Shown one piece after another: positions 32,726-41,510 of a DNA stretch of 64,000 nt. This DNA comes from Streptomyces sp. NBC_00483 (lineage in GTDB: Bacteria; Actinomycetota; Actinomycetes; Streptomycetales; Streptomycetaceae). Within the stretch, counting starts at the first letter, position 1. The number at the start of each line of letters is the position of its first letter. Under the pieces are notes generated by a model. That model searched no databases, was not told where the DNA came from, and was given only the letters and a program-made list of their open reading frames with translations. The DNA is taken from the NCBI RefSeq assembly GCF_036013745.1, contig NZ_CP107880.1:310001-374000 (forward strand), written 5' to 3'. Both the position numbers and the translations under genes were made by a program.

Positions 32726-33406
32726 GTGGAAACGATCCAGATGACGGAGAGGAACGACCCGCATGTGGTGTCATCGGCCGAGGGAGCGGCACTGCTCCGG
32801 GGCGCCCCGTGGTCCCGGCTGGTGATCGTCGGAGACAGCGTCGCCCGGGGCGTCAGCGAGTCGCGCCCCGGCTACCGCACCGGCCCCTGGTCGAGCCTGG
32901 TGATCGCCGCTCTCCGCGAAGTGCGGCCGGAACTGGAACACCTCAACCTGGGTCGGCGTGAACTGGTGACCGCGCAGGTACGCGAGACTCAGCTGAAGTC
33001 CGCGCTGGCTTTCGGACCCGACCTGGTGATCGCGCTGTGCGGGGGGAACGACGGCCTGCGCAAAACCTTCGACCCGGATGCCGCGGAGGGCGAACTCGAA
33101 GCCCTCTTCACCCCGTTGCGTACCGCCGGCACGCTGGTGACCGCCGGCTTCTTCGACATCATCGGCAACCCGTACTTCGACGCGCGATACCGGGACGTGG
33201 CCCGTGAGCGCCTGGCCGTCCTGTCGCGGAGGATCCGATCGGTGTCGCAGCGCCTGGACGCCGTCCACGTCGACCTGCACAGCCACCCGACCGAGCGCGA
33301 CGAGTCGATCTGGAGCACCGACGGCATCCACCTCAACGCCCGAGGCCAGGCCGTCCTCGGCACCGAGATCATCCGCGCCCTGGGCACCCGCCTGGGCAAC
33401 GCCTGA
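32726..33406 (+). CDS. SGNH/GDSL hydrolase, catalytically complete
   Basis: 226 residues from GTG 32726 (GGAGGGG about 9 bp upstream). SGNH blocks: I, VIVGDSVARG (Ser38); II, NLGRREL; III, LCGGNDG (Asn108); V, STDGIHLNARG (Asp199, His202). No signal peptide is seen, so it works inside the cell. It is the active paralogue of the SGNH-like protein at 26572. It may cleave an ester or thioester in the pathway. It marks the right end of the cluster. Confidence 0.85.
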   Translation: METIQMTERNDPHVVSSAEGAALLRGAPWSRLVIVGDSVARGVSESRPGYRTGPWSSLVIAALREVRPELEHLNLGRRELVTAQVRETQLKSALAFGPDLVIALCGGNDGLRKTFDPDAAEGELEALFTPLRTAGTLVTAGFFDIIGNPYFDARYRDVARERLAVLSRRIRSVSQRLDAVHVDLHSHPTERDESIWSTDGIHLNARGQAVLGTEIIRALGTRLGNA

Positions 33407-33615
33407 GCCCTGTTGACGGGCGGCGGAGTCCTGTTGGACGACGACCTGCCCATTGGGCTGCTTGACCACCGCCGCCCACAGCGTGTTCGCCGCCGGCCCG
33501 GATGAGCGCGGCGACGAGCGCGGCTGCGGTGCTGAAGTACAGCCGGAGACATTGATGCCGTCGCGGACGCTTCGAAACAGTCGGAGCGCTCACCCCGACG
33601 GCACGAACGTTTTCG

Positions 33616-33936
33616 GTGTGCGGCTCCCCCAGGATCCGTCAGCACCCCGGGGCGTCGACGTCCGACATCGTCAACCTGCTGCGGGCCGAGGCGGAGGAGG
33701 CGGGGGACGTCACCTCGATCTGCCGGCCGGCCTTCGCCCCGTACTGGGCGAAGGCCGGTGTCGGCGCGGAGGTCCTGCCCGTCCCCGCCGGACTGCCGTG
33801 CACCGGGCTGTGGGCCACGCTGTCGGAGCACTGCGCGAGAACCCCGCGGACGTCGGACCGGAAGGTCGTCCTCGCCGACTACGACCCTCGCCTGGGGTAT
33901 CTGAGCGTGTGCCGGCTCGACACGGCAGCGGCCTGA
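33616..33936 (+). CDS. Hypothetical protein or gene fragment
   Basis: Up to 106 codons from GTG 33616 with strong G/C bias at third positions, so it is or was coding. Readable parts are DIVNLLRAEAEEAGDVTSIC, VLPVPAGLPCTGLWATLSEH and VVLADYDPRLGYLSVCRLD. I do not recognise the family. No ribosome-binding site precedes the GTG, and the start region looks unrelated to the rest, so it may be the 3' end of a larger lost gene. Confidence 0.4.
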   Translation: MCGSPRIRQHPGASTSDIVNLLRAEAEEAGDVTSICRPAFAPYWAKAGVGAEVLPVPAGLPCTGLWATLSEHCARTPRTSDRKVVLADYDPRLGYLSVCRLDTAAA

Positions 33937-34056
33937 ACCGGGCGCTACCTATGGTCATTCATCGGTGAATGTCGATAGCGTCCCGCGACTTCTCCCCCCT
34001 CCTTCTCGCTCCTTCCCGCTCCTTCACGCCCAGCCGTCGCACCCCCGGAGGTCCGT

Positions 34057-35409
34057 ATGTTTTCCCTGGCCACGCAGGAAAGAAGGGGCGTGTGGCGCAC
34101 CATCTCGGGCCTCGCCGTCCCGCTGTTCGTGGCCGAGTCCCTCAATTTCGCCGTCCAGCTCGGCATCGTCGCCATCCTGGGGCGTATAGGGGGCGACGCC
34201 ATTTACGTTCGCTCCCTGTATCAGCCTGTCAGCCTCGTCGTCCTCGCCGTGACCGTGGGCTTCGCGGTCTCCAACCAGGTCGCCGCCGCGATCGGCAAGG
34301 GGGCGGGGCGTCCCCGGGACGTCATGGCGAACGCCGCCAGCCTGGCCAGGGTCTGGCTCGGGCTCGGCGCGGTCCTGTACCTGGCTCTCACGATCGCGGC
34401 TCCCCTGCTGACCGGGCTCTTCCATGTCGACGCCGAGCAGCGGGACACGTTCGTCTCCTTCCTGCGCTGGACCAGTGCCGCCAGTCTGCTGACCATCGGG
34501 GCGGAGCTCTGCGCGTCCAGCCTGCGCGGCTACGGGTACGTGCGGCACGCCACCCTGCTGGTCGTCTGGACGGCGGGCGTACGGATCGGCCTCGTGGCCG
34601 GCCTCGGGCTCGGCACCGACATCGGGATCGCGGCGGTGCCCATCGCCGAGGCGACAGCGGGTCTGACCGGTCTGGCCATGGGCCTGGTGCTGCTGCGCCG
34701 CACCGAGCTGTGGCATCCGCAGGCCGCCCTGGTGTGGCGGCGCGAAGTCTTCACCGACCTGCGCCGCATCGGCGTGCCCATCGCGATGTCGCTCCTGGTG
34801 ATCTCCGCGTACAACCTCGCGGTCATCGGCGTCCTCGGGAACTACGGCCCGGACGCCGTGGCCGGGTTCACGGTCGCGTCCACCGTGCAGAACGTCGTGC
34901 TGCTGCCGGGAATAGTACTGGGCACGGCCACGGCGATCACCATCAACCAGCAGCGCGGGTCGGGCGATTGGCAGCGCATGCGTGCGTCGATGCGCGGCGG
35001 CATCGAGGTCACCGTCATGGCCTACGTGGCGATCGCGTTGCTGGTGTGGTCGGTGCACGACCCCCTGGCGCGGCTGATCGGCGGCGACGCCGGGGTGGCC
35101 GCGGCCGCCGGCAACTACCTGGGCGCCGTGGCGCTCACCTACGCCGTCCAGGGCCCCGTCCTCACTTCACTGACCGTCATGGAGGAGACCGGCGGCGGCT
35201 TCCGGGCCATCGTGCTCAACACCATCTACTTCGGCCTGATCGTCGCGGTCAGCAGCGCGGCGGCACACGCCACCGGCAGCGCGGACGGCTTCTACGCCGC
35301 GGTGGCGTACTGCAATCTGATCGGGGTGAGCGTGCCGTTCATCGCTGTACGGCACATTCGAAAACTGTCGGCCGAGGGCAACGCCCGGGCCGCTGCCACG
35401 ACGGGCTGA
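34057..35409 (+). CDS. MATE-family efflux transporter
   Basis: 450 residues with twelve hydrophobic helices in two halves. N-terminal VPLFVAESLNFAVQLGIVAI and central RIGVPIAMSLLVISAYNLAV are the paired helix-1/helix-7 segments of MATE proteins; GTATAITINQQRGSGDWQRM matches the family's helix 8 region. These Na+/H+-driven exporters expel drugs and metabolites. It lies just outside the azoxy cluster, so export or resistance for that product is possible but unproven. Confidence 0.82.
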   Translation: MFSLATQERRGVWRTISGLAVPLFVAESLNFAVQLGIVAILGRIGGDAIYVRSLYQPVSLVVLAVTVGFAVSNQVAAAIGKGAGRPRDVMANAASLARVWLGLGAVLYLALTIAAPLLTGLFHVDAEQRDTFVSFLRWTSAASLLTIGAELCASSLRGYGYVRHATLLVVWTAGVRIGLVAGLGLGTDIGIAAVPIAEATAGLTGLAMGLVLLRRTELWHPQAALVWRREVFTDLRRIGVPIAMSLLVISAYNLAVIGVLGNYGPDAVAGFTVASTVQNVVLLPGIVLGTATAITINQQRGSGDWQRMRASMRGGIEVTVMAYVAIALLVWSVHDPLARLIGGDAGVAAAAGNYLGAVALTYAVQGPVLTSLTVMEETGGGFRAIVLNTIYFGLIVAVSSAAAHATGSADGFYAAVAYCNLIGVSVPFIAVRHIRKLSAEGNARAAATTG

Positions 35410-35431
35410 GTCTCGGCGAGGCCCGCCGGGG

Positions 35432-35977
35432 TCAGAGTTCGGACGGAGCGAGGACGATCTTGAAGGCCTCGCGGCGGTCGAACAGGTCGTAGGCGTCGGC
35501 GGCCGCGGACAGCGGCAGCCGGTGGCTGATCAACTCGGCCGGGTCAAGCCGCTTGTGACGCAGCAGCGCGAGCACCGGCTCGCGGACGTCGATCGGGTCG
35601 CCCACGACGAAGCGCACCGTCAGCTCCCGGGCGAAGGCCGTGCCCGCGGGGAAGGCGGCTTCGGCATGGTGCACGCCGACCGCGGCGACGGTGGCCCGAG
35701 GAGCCGCGGCACCGACGGCGGTGGACAGGGCAGTGGGCGACCCCACAGCCTCGATCACGGAATGCGCTCCCCACCCTCGCGTCAACTCGGCTACCGTGTC
35801 GGCGAGTTGCTCCGGGGCGACGATCCGTCCGGCACCGGTGAAGCCTTCGCGCCGCCCGGCGTCGCTGTCGGCGAGGACGACTTCGGCGGCCCCCGCGAGC
35901 CGGGCGCAGGCGGCCGCGAGCACGCCGACCGGGCCCGCCCCGACCACCGCGACGACGTCGCCGGGCCGCACCCGCGC
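35432..35977 (-). pseudogene. Zinc-type alcohol dehydrogenase, C-terminal half only
   Basis: From about 35977 the reverse frame reads ARVRPGDVVAVVGAGPVGVL and AAEVVLADSDAGRREGF, the NAD-binding Rossmann domain, and runs to the C-terminus FKIVLAPSEL. The zinc-binding N-terminal domain is missing, replaced by the truncated LysE gene. It cannot make an active enzyme. Confidence 0.75.
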
Positions 35978-36183
35978 GCCAGGACGAGGAAGGCGATCCA
36001 CCGCAAGGGCTCGGAGAACGGCTGGATCACCGTGGCCACTGCCGCTCCTCCCACGACAGCGGTCACCGCGTAGAACGCATCCGCCGTCGTGGCTCCGATC
36101 GCTGCCGCGGCTCCGACCCGGAAGGAGGTCCGGGCCGTCAGATTGATCATCAGTACGGCCACGGCTCCCACCGGGATCGCCAG
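35977..36183 (-). pseudogene. LysE/RhtB-type exporter fragment
   Basis: LAIPVGAVAVLMINLTARTS, FRVGAAAAIGATTADAFYAV and VIQPFSEPLRWIAFLVLA are the first helices of a LysE-family amino-acid exporter. Both the first few residues and everything after about residue 75 are missing. The 3' break coincides with the start of ADH homology at 35977. Confidence 0.7.
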
Positions 36184-36190
36184 GCCACAT

Positions 36191-36618
36191 GATCGATCCC
36201 CGGCTGCAGGCGTTGCGCGTTCTGCGTGCAGCCCGACCACCATGCACTGGCCGACCGTGAAACCGTACGTCTGCCGGATACCGCCCAGGAGACCTGGATC
36301 CAGGCCGGGGACCCCAGGGACCAACACCCGGTCCTCCTGCATGCCGCAGCCGCCGCGGGGTTCACCCCGCGAGTGACACACAGCGCGATCGACTGGACTG
36401 CCGTGGCCGCCCTTGTCGCCCACGGCCACGGAATTTGTCTCGTCCCCCGACAGGCACCGCTCCCTCAGGGACTGCCCCTCCGACGCGTGCCCTTGGCAGG
36501 CCCGACGACCCCCGTCCGTCGGCTCCTGGCCTGCGTCCGGCCCGGTAGCAGGAAACAGATCGCCATCGCGCGCGGCCTTGACGCGCTCCAGGACGCTGCC
36601 CTGAGGGCTGCCCCGTAA
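36191..36618 (+). pseudogene. LysR-family regulator with a large internal deletion
   Basis: ATG 36191 begins MIDPRLQALRVLRA, the usual start of ArgP/LysR-type HTH domains. Directly afterwards, in another frame, comes DHHALADRETVRLPDTAQET to ICLVPRQAPLPQGLPLRRVP, the second half of the ligand-binding domain. Some 150 residues between are missing. The original pair was evidently a LysR regulator divergent from the LysE exporter it controlled. Confidence 0.75.
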
Positions 36619-36834
36619 CGGGTGCGGTGCCGTCTCAAGACCACTGATGAACTGACCCTCGTGGAGCCGTGGTCGGCGCCGAGAACGATTCTCGACGGCG
36701 CCTGAACCCGAGGCATTACATAGAGTTCGCAAAGAAGCGACTCAGCTGCGGAATCCGACCCCTGCCGACTGGCACAAGTCCAGTAGCGTCACCTCCGCAT
36801 TCGACCATGCATGCGGACGTCGGGGGAGACAGTC

Positions 36835-37545
36835 ATGGGTAATCTGCTGTTCAACGTGACCACGGCAGCGCTCATGGTGCTGATGTTCAAGGCGGGACTG
36901 GCACTGCTCGGCCCGGATTCGATCCCGCAGCGGCGCCTGCCCTGGGCCGCCATCGCGGTGTTCGCGGTGGCGCTCGCCGGTGTGGTGACCCAGCTCTGCT
37001 GGGCGGGGGCCATGGACGCCTTCGACGCGGATCCGGGCAAGTCCGGCTGGTGGCGCGTGGTCACGTCTGTGTTCATGCAGAACGGCGGCTTCCTGGGCGG
37101 GGCTTGGAACATCGCGACCCTCGCCGTGGTCGCTGCCCTCGCACAGTGGTTCTGGGGCGGGCCCTTGATGATCGGCCTGTTCGTGGCCGGGATCCTCCTT
37201 CCGCAGCACATCGACTCGCTGTTCATGGAAGCGAGCCGCAGCACCGATCCCCGTAACTTCGCGGGCAGTTCGGGAGCCACCTACTTCCTCGCGGCGACCC
37301 TGGCCGCCGGTCTGCTGCTGCGCGCCAAGGACCGCAAGGACCGGCTGCTCGCTGTTGCGGCACCCGTGCTCGGGCTGGTGATGTGGTTCGCCCAGGAGAA
37401 CGGACACGGACTGGTCGTGGTGTACGGGTTCGCACTGGGCGCCCTGGTGTGGGGAGTTGGGCACCGGATGATCCAACCCGACCTCGATTCGCGGAAGACG
37501 CCGCGCCTCACCATGGGTTCCCTGGCGGCGACGATCCGACGCTAG
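36835..37545 (+). CDS. Rhomboid-like membrane protein
   Basis: 236 residues; ATG 36835 follows GGGGGAG. Six or so membrane helices with GWWRVVTSVFMQNGGFLGGA (compare the WWR(L/V)xTxxFxH/xxG helix-2 entry of rhomboids), FAGSSGATYFLAATLAAGLL (a GxSG nucleophile motif) and a His in ENGHGLVVVYGFALG in a later helix. This suggests an intramembrane serine protease fold, although the usual HxxxN of helix 2 is not clear. It may be an inactive relative. Confidence 0.55.
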   Translation: MGNLLFNVTTAALMVLMFKAGLALLGPDSIPQRRLPWAAIAVFAVALAGVVTQLCWAGAMDAFDADPGKSGWWRVVTSVFMQNGGFLGGAWNIATLAVVAALAQWFWGGPLMIGLFVAGILLPQHIDSLFMEASRSTDPRNFAGSSGATYFLAATLAAGLLLRAKDRKDRLLAVAAPVLGLVMWFAQENGHGLVVVYGFALGALVWGVGHRMIQPDLDSRKTPRLTMGSLAATIRR

Positions 37546-37625
37546 CCCGACGGGACGCCGGCCGGGTGCGACCTGTGCCCGCCGCCACGAACCGCTTCCT
37601 GTTGCCCGATGAACGAAGGACTCAA

Positions 37626-38228
37626 GTGAATCCGCCCCTTGCCCGGACGGGCCCCGGCACGTCCACGAGCAGCGTTGCCCGTGCAGTGACCGACATCCTG
37701 CAGCCGCGCAACGTACTCGTGGCCGGCATGCTCGGGATCGGAGCGGTCGCGGGTGGCCTCGCCGGCATGGCATGGGGACTTCTCGGCGCGCTCTGTGCGG
37801 GAGTGGTGCCCGCCGCCTATATCGAGTTCGAACGGAAACGCGGAACATGGGGCGACCGCCATGTGGTGGACCGCAAGAAGCGGGCGCCCATTTTCCTCGT
37901 GATTCTGGCGTCCGTCGGGACCGGCGCGCTCCTGATGACGCTGGGGCAGGCGCCGTCGGACGTCATCAGGGCCATGGTCGGGTTGTGGCTGATGACCGTT
38001 GTCCTGTTGAGCGTCAACACCGTCTGGAAGATCTCCGTCGACTCGGCGGTCGCATCGGCCGTGGTCGCCCTGCTCGCCGTCGTGCACAGCCCTTGGTGGC
38101 TGGCGGGGTACGCCGTGACGGTGTTGGTGTGCTGGTCCCGAGTGGCTCTGCGCTATCACACGGCGTTGCAGACTGTGGCAGGTGCGGCCCTGGGTGCGCT
38201 GACCACGGCCGCGTGGATCGGAGCCTGA
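37626..38228 (+). CDS. PAP2-superfamily-like membrane protein
   Basis: 200 residues from GTG 37626 (GAAGGA upstream). Five helices. VNTVWKISVDSAVASAVVAL and SRVALRYHTALQTVAGAALG correspond to the PSGH and SRxxxxxHxxxD segments of PAP2 phosphatases. The first His is Asp (SVDSAVA) and the last Asp is Gln (HTALQ). The fold is recognisable but catalysis is uncertain. It follows the rhomboid-like gene by 80 bp and may be co-transcribed. Confidence 0.6.
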   Translation: MNPPLARTGPGTSTSSVARAVTDILQPRNVLVAGMLGIGAVAGGLAGMAWGLLGALCAGVVPAAYIEFERKRGTWGDRHVVDRKKRAPIFLVILASVGTGALLMTLGQAPSDVIRAMVGLWLMTVVLLSVNTVWKISVDSAVASAVVALLAVVHSPWWLAGYAVTVLVCWSRVALRYHTALQTVAGAALGALTTAAWIGA

Positions 38229-38323
38229 CCCGCTTCCGGGGGCGCGGCCTGCGTCCGGAGCGGTCCGGCGCGCGTCCCGTCCCGCTCCCCCACAGTTTGG
38301 TACCTTTCACTGGACACACAAAT

Positions 38324-38337
38324 CGATCGGATGTTCG
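38324..38337. promoter_or_regulatory. LexA (SOS) box upstream of recA
   Basis: CGATCGGATGTTCG differs at one base from the actinobacterial LexA consensus CGAAC-N4-GTTCG. It lies 94 bp before the recA start codon, as expected for a damage-inducible recA. Confidence 0.75.
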
Positions 38338-38430
38338 TTTACTGGGATCTCCGAGACGTCCGGTGTCGGCAGTAGGCGCTCACGTCTTCCGACGTGCGGC
38401 GTGCCACACAATCGGACCGGGTGAAAGCTC

Positions 38431-39507
38431 ATGGCGGGAACCGACCACGAAAAGGCGCTGGACACCGCGCTCGCACAGATCGAGCGGAAATACGGCAGGG
38501 GTGCGGTCATGCGCCTCGGCGAGCGGCCCAATGAGCCCATCGAGGTGATCCCTACCGGATCGACCGCGCTGGACGTGGCGCTCGGTGTGGGCGGTCTGCC
38601 GCGTGGCCGTGTGGTGGAGGTGTACGGGCCGGAGTCCTCCGGCAAGACGACCCTGACCCTGCACGCCGTGGCCAACGCGCAGAAGGCCGGCGGCCAAGTG
38701 GCCTTCATCGACGCCGAGCACGCGCTCGACCCCGAGTACGCCAAGAAGCTCGGCGTCGACACCGACAACCTCATCCTGTCCCAGCCGGACAACGGTGAAC
38801 AGGCTCTCGAGATCGTCGACATCCTGATCCGCTCCGGCGCGATCGACCTGATCGTGATCGACTCCGTCGCGGCCCTGGTGCCACGCGCCGAGATCGAGGG
38901 CGAGATGGGCGACTCCCACATGGGCCTGCAGGCCCGTCTGATGAGCCAGGCCCTCCGAAAGATCACCAGCGCGCTCAGCCAGACGAGGACGACGGTCATC
39001 TTCATCAACCAGCTGCGCGAGAAGATCGGCGTGATGTTCGGCTCGCCCGAGACCACGACCGGTGGTCGCGCGCTGAAGTTCTACGCCTCGGTGCGGCTCG
39101 ACATCCGTCGTATCGAGACCCTGAAGGACGGCACGGACGCGGTCGGCAACCGCACCCGCGTCAAGGTCGTCAAGAACAAGGTCGCGCCGCCCTTCAAGCA
39201 GGCCGAGTTCGACATCCTCTACGGGCAGGGCATCTCCCGCGAGGGCGGCCTGATCGACATGGGCGTGGATCACGGCTTCGTCCGCAAGGCCGGCGCCTGG
39301 TACACGTACGAGGGCGACCAGCTCGGCCAGGGCAAGGAGAACGCCCGCAACTTCCTGAAGGACAACCCCGATCTCGCCGGCGAGATCGAGAAGAAGATCC
39401 TCGAGAAGCTCGGAATCGGGGTACCGGCGAAGGCCGCAGTCGCCGAGGGCACGGGCGCCGTTCCGGTCCCTGATGCCGCACGGACCTCGGCGGGAAACCC
39501 CGCCTGA
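38431..39507 (+). CDS. recA: RecA recombinase
   Basis: 358 residues. RecA forms filaments on single-stranded DNA, drives strand exchange and triggers LexA self-cleavage. Visible are the Walker [10 protein letters not shown] (about 66-74), Walker [11 protein letters not shown], loop L1 around [20 protein letters not shown] and loop L2 [18 protein letters not shown]. The C-terminus is short ([20 protein letters not shown]...), without the long Ala/Lys-rich tail I recall for the main Streptomyces RecA. No recX follows; the next gene is on the other strand. It may be a second recA copy. Confidence 0.95.
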   Translation: MAGTDHEKALDTALAQIERKYGRGAVMRLGERPNEPIEVIPTGSTALDVALGVGGLPRGRVVEVYGPESSGKTTLTLHAVANAQKAGGQVAFIDAEHALDPEYAKKLGVDTDNLILSQPDNGEQALEIVDILIRSGAIDLIVIDSVAALVPRAEIEGEMGDSHMGLQARLMSQALRKITSALSQTRTTVIFINQLREKIGVMFGSPETTTGGRALKFYASVRLDIRRIETLKDGTDAVGNRTRVKVVKNKVAPPFKQAEFDILYGQGISREGGLIDMGVDHGFVRKAGAWYTYEGDQLGQGKENARNFLKDNPDLAGEIEKKILEKLGIGVPAKAAVAEGTGAVPVPDAARTSAGNPA

Positions 39508-39590
39508 CAGGCAAGAGCGCGGCCCGGCCGGGGCCTCGACGACCGCGTCAGGATCCGATATCCGGTGTGTCCGGGCAGGCAGGCCTCAGG

Positions 39591-39869
39591 TCACCTGCGG
39601 CGTTCGCGGTCCCGTCGGTCCTGGCGCAGTTTGCGGCCTCGGCGCTGGCGCCGGTATCGGCGGTCCCAGCGGTCCTCGCGGTCCCGGTGGTCCCGGTACT
39701 CCCCGTAGCCCTCGTACCGGGAATCGTTCCGACGGCCCCAACTCACGTCGCTGTCCCGGCCGTAGTGGACGTACGCGATGACCAGAACGACCGCGGCCAC
39801 CCACCACAGAGAGTTGAGGAAGCCGAGCCCGAACAGGACCACGAGGAGGACGAGCAGCAGGACCAACAT
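39591..39869 (-). CDS. Small membrane protein with an Arg/Asp-rich tail
   Basis: 92 residues from ATG 39869 (GGGAGG 6 bp upstream). Residues 1-35 are hydrophobic (MLVLLLVLLVVLFGLGFLNS then LWWVAAVVLVIAYV), probably two short helices. Residues 45-92 are extremely charged (RDHRDREDRWDRRYRRQRRG). Resembles the small hydrophobic proteins common in Streptomyces; function unknown. Confidence 0.7.
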   Translation of the reverse strand: MLVLLLVLLVVLFGLGFLNSLWWVAAVVLVIAYVHYGRDSDVSWGRRNDSRYEGYGEYRDHRDREDRWDRRYRRQRRGRKLRQDRRDRERRR

Positions 39870-40255
39870 GGTGGGCCTCCCGGGCGTGGAAATTCGGGTC
39901 ATCGCTGCCGGGGACCGGGGCCTCACTCAACAGCGTAGCCCCGCCCGCGGGTTGCGGATACGGCGTGCCGTCACCACGTATCCGTACGACGTAGATGGCC
40001 ACTTGACACCTGGTCAGGGAATGTGGAGCGGGCTAGCGTACGTCGTGCCGCCCCAGCCCCCGGCAGCACCGAACAGCTCTCGCGCCCTCGCTCTGGGGGC
40101 GCACCGTGCGCATCGCTGCCGGAACCCGCCGCGTCACGAGCGTGGCCGTTCCCGTTGCCCGCACTCACCGGGTGATCCCGGCACGGCCTCGATGCGCTCC
40201 AAGCGGGCACCGTTGCGCTGCCCGCCGCATGCACGCATCTGACCAGGCGGTACGC
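39870..40255. other. Intergenic region, no gene seen
   Basis: About 390 bp that probably holds the promoter of the reverse-strand small membrane gene and of the + strand group beginning at 40256. It includes a TTGACA hexamer near 40002. Nothing else was identified. Confidence 0.4.
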
Positions 40256-40465
40256 ATGATGTACACGCTGATCGTTCCAGCCGTGACCCCCTTTGTCCTG
40301 CTCGCCACCGTCATGGGCCTGTCCTGGTGGGAGGACCGCGTCCTGCCGTCGGCCGAACCTGCGGAACCTCCCGTTGAGCCTCCGATTGCCCCTGCGGCCC
40401 CGGCTTCACTCCCCCGGCCCGCCGGCCTCAACAAGCCGTTGACAGGGGAAGTTGCCAGGCGTTGA
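40256..40465 (+). CDS. Small single-pass membrane protein
   Basis: 69 residues from tandem ATGs at 40256/40259. One membrane helix (LIVPAVTPFVLLATVMGLSW), then WEDRVLPSAEP and a Pro/Ala-rich cytoplasmic tail. I recall close relatives as short unnamed proteins in other Streptomyces. Function unknown. Confidence 0.6.
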   Translation: MMYTLIVPAVTPFVLLATVMGLSWWEDRVLPSAEPAEPPVEPPIAPAAPASLPRPAGLNKPLTGEVARR

Positions 40466-40584
40466 CTGACAGCACGGCGTAGGGCCATGCCACTCCGGAT
40501 CCACCGGGCGACGCATTCCACCTCCCCCGCTTCGCCCGGACCCCGCGGAAACACGGACCACTCCCGCGATCTGGAGGCCCGGCG

Positions 40585-40764
40585 ATGTTATGGATCCTTC
40601 TCCTTCTGCTGATCCTGGTGGTCTTTGGGTTCGGCTTCATGATGCAGATCCTGTGGTACGTCGCGGTGGTACTTCTGGTCGTCTGGCTCGTCGGCCTCCT
40701 GATGCGCGGGCGTGGGCACAGCGGTGACCGACGCCGGTTCGGCCGCGGCCGCAGCCGCGTCTGA
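40585..40764 (+). CDS. 59-residue hydrophobic protein
   Basis: ATG 40585 preceded by CTGGAGG; stop 40762-40764. Two consecutive hydrophobic segments (MLWILLLLLILVVFGFGF; ILWYVAVVLLVVWLVGLLM) and a basic tail RGRGHSGDRRRFGRGRSRV. Its layout resembles the lmo0937/hydrophobic small-protein group and the protein at 39591 (hydrophobic hairpin plus Arg-rich tail). Probably a membrane stress protein; function unknown. Confidence 0.65.
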   Translation: MLWILLLLLILVVFGFGFMMQILWYVAVVLLVVWLVGLLMRGRGHSGDRRRFGRGRSRV

Positions 40765-40889
40765 TCCGTCCCAACACCCCGCCCTGCCCGCCGAATCGGC
40801 GGACGGGAGACGCCTTCCGACGCTGACCGACAGGGATTGTTGGGCATGCAGCAGAGCGGCCAACGGATCAAGAGCCAAAGAGGGCAGCC

Positions 40890-41510
40890 ATGTCCACCTT
40901 CGTAGTCATCGCCGTACTCGTCATCGCGGCGGCAGCCCTGGTCGTCATCGGGCACGGCCGAGCCCGCGGCGGCGGACGCGGCCTGAAGCATCGTTTCGGA
41001 CCCGAGTACGACCGCTCCGTCGCCCTCCACGACGGCTACGTCCCCGCGGCCGAGCGGGAGCTCGCCGAGCGGGTGAAGCAATACGGCCCCCTCAAGGCGA
41101 AGCCGCTGGCACCTGAGGCACGCGAGCGCTACCAAGCTCAATGGGCGGAAATTCAGTCACAGTTCGTCGAGTCGCCGCAGACGGCTGCCACCAAGGCCGA
41201 CGCGCTGCTGTCGCACCTGGCCGAGGAGCGGGGCTTCCCTGGCGGTGAGCAGTTCGAGGAGCAGATGGCTGCGCTCTCCGTCCATCACGCCCACTGTGCC
41301 CACGGCTACCGCAGCATGCACACAGCAGCCCGCAGCCGGGCCGGCACCGAGGAAATACGCGAAGCCATGCTCGAAGCCCGCAGCCTCTTCGAGGCCCTGG
41401 TCTCCGAACAGCCGACGGACCCGCCCCGGAGCCGTCCGCAATCTCCCGACCGCGGCCACGCGCCGTGGGCACAGGGCCGGCGCCAGGCGAAGGGAAGCGG
41501 CACAGGATGA
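40890..41510 (+). CDS. Membrane-anchored hypothetical protein
   Basis: 206 residues. Residues 3-22 form an N-terminal anchor (FVVIAVLVIAAAALVVIG). The soluble part has RFGPEYDRSVALHDGYVPAA, ERYQAQWAEIQSQFVESPQT and AATKADALLSHLAEERGFPG. The W..IQ..FVxSPxxAxxxAD pattern recurs in the following protein (LNTFVDSPHRAVEEADSVFA), so the two share an ancestor module. The stop overlaps the next start (ATGA). Common in Streptomyces with unknown function; possibly envelope stress. Confidence 0.7.
   Translation: MSTFVVIAVLVIAAAALVVIGHGRARGGGRGLKHRFGPEYDRSVALHDGYVPAAERELAERVKQYGPLKAKPLAPEARERYQAQWAEIQSQFVESPQTAATKADALLSHLAEERGFPGGEQFEEQMAALSVHHAHCAHGYRSMHTAARSRAGTEEIREAMLEARSLFEALVSEQPTDPPRSRPQSPDRGHAPWAQGRRQAKGSGTG

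Noticed and set aside
32424..32792. Reverse-strand frame of 122 codons in the divergent promoter region
   Set aside because: Ser/Arg-rich composition, no recognised family and no coding bias; it overlaps the start of the SGNH gene.
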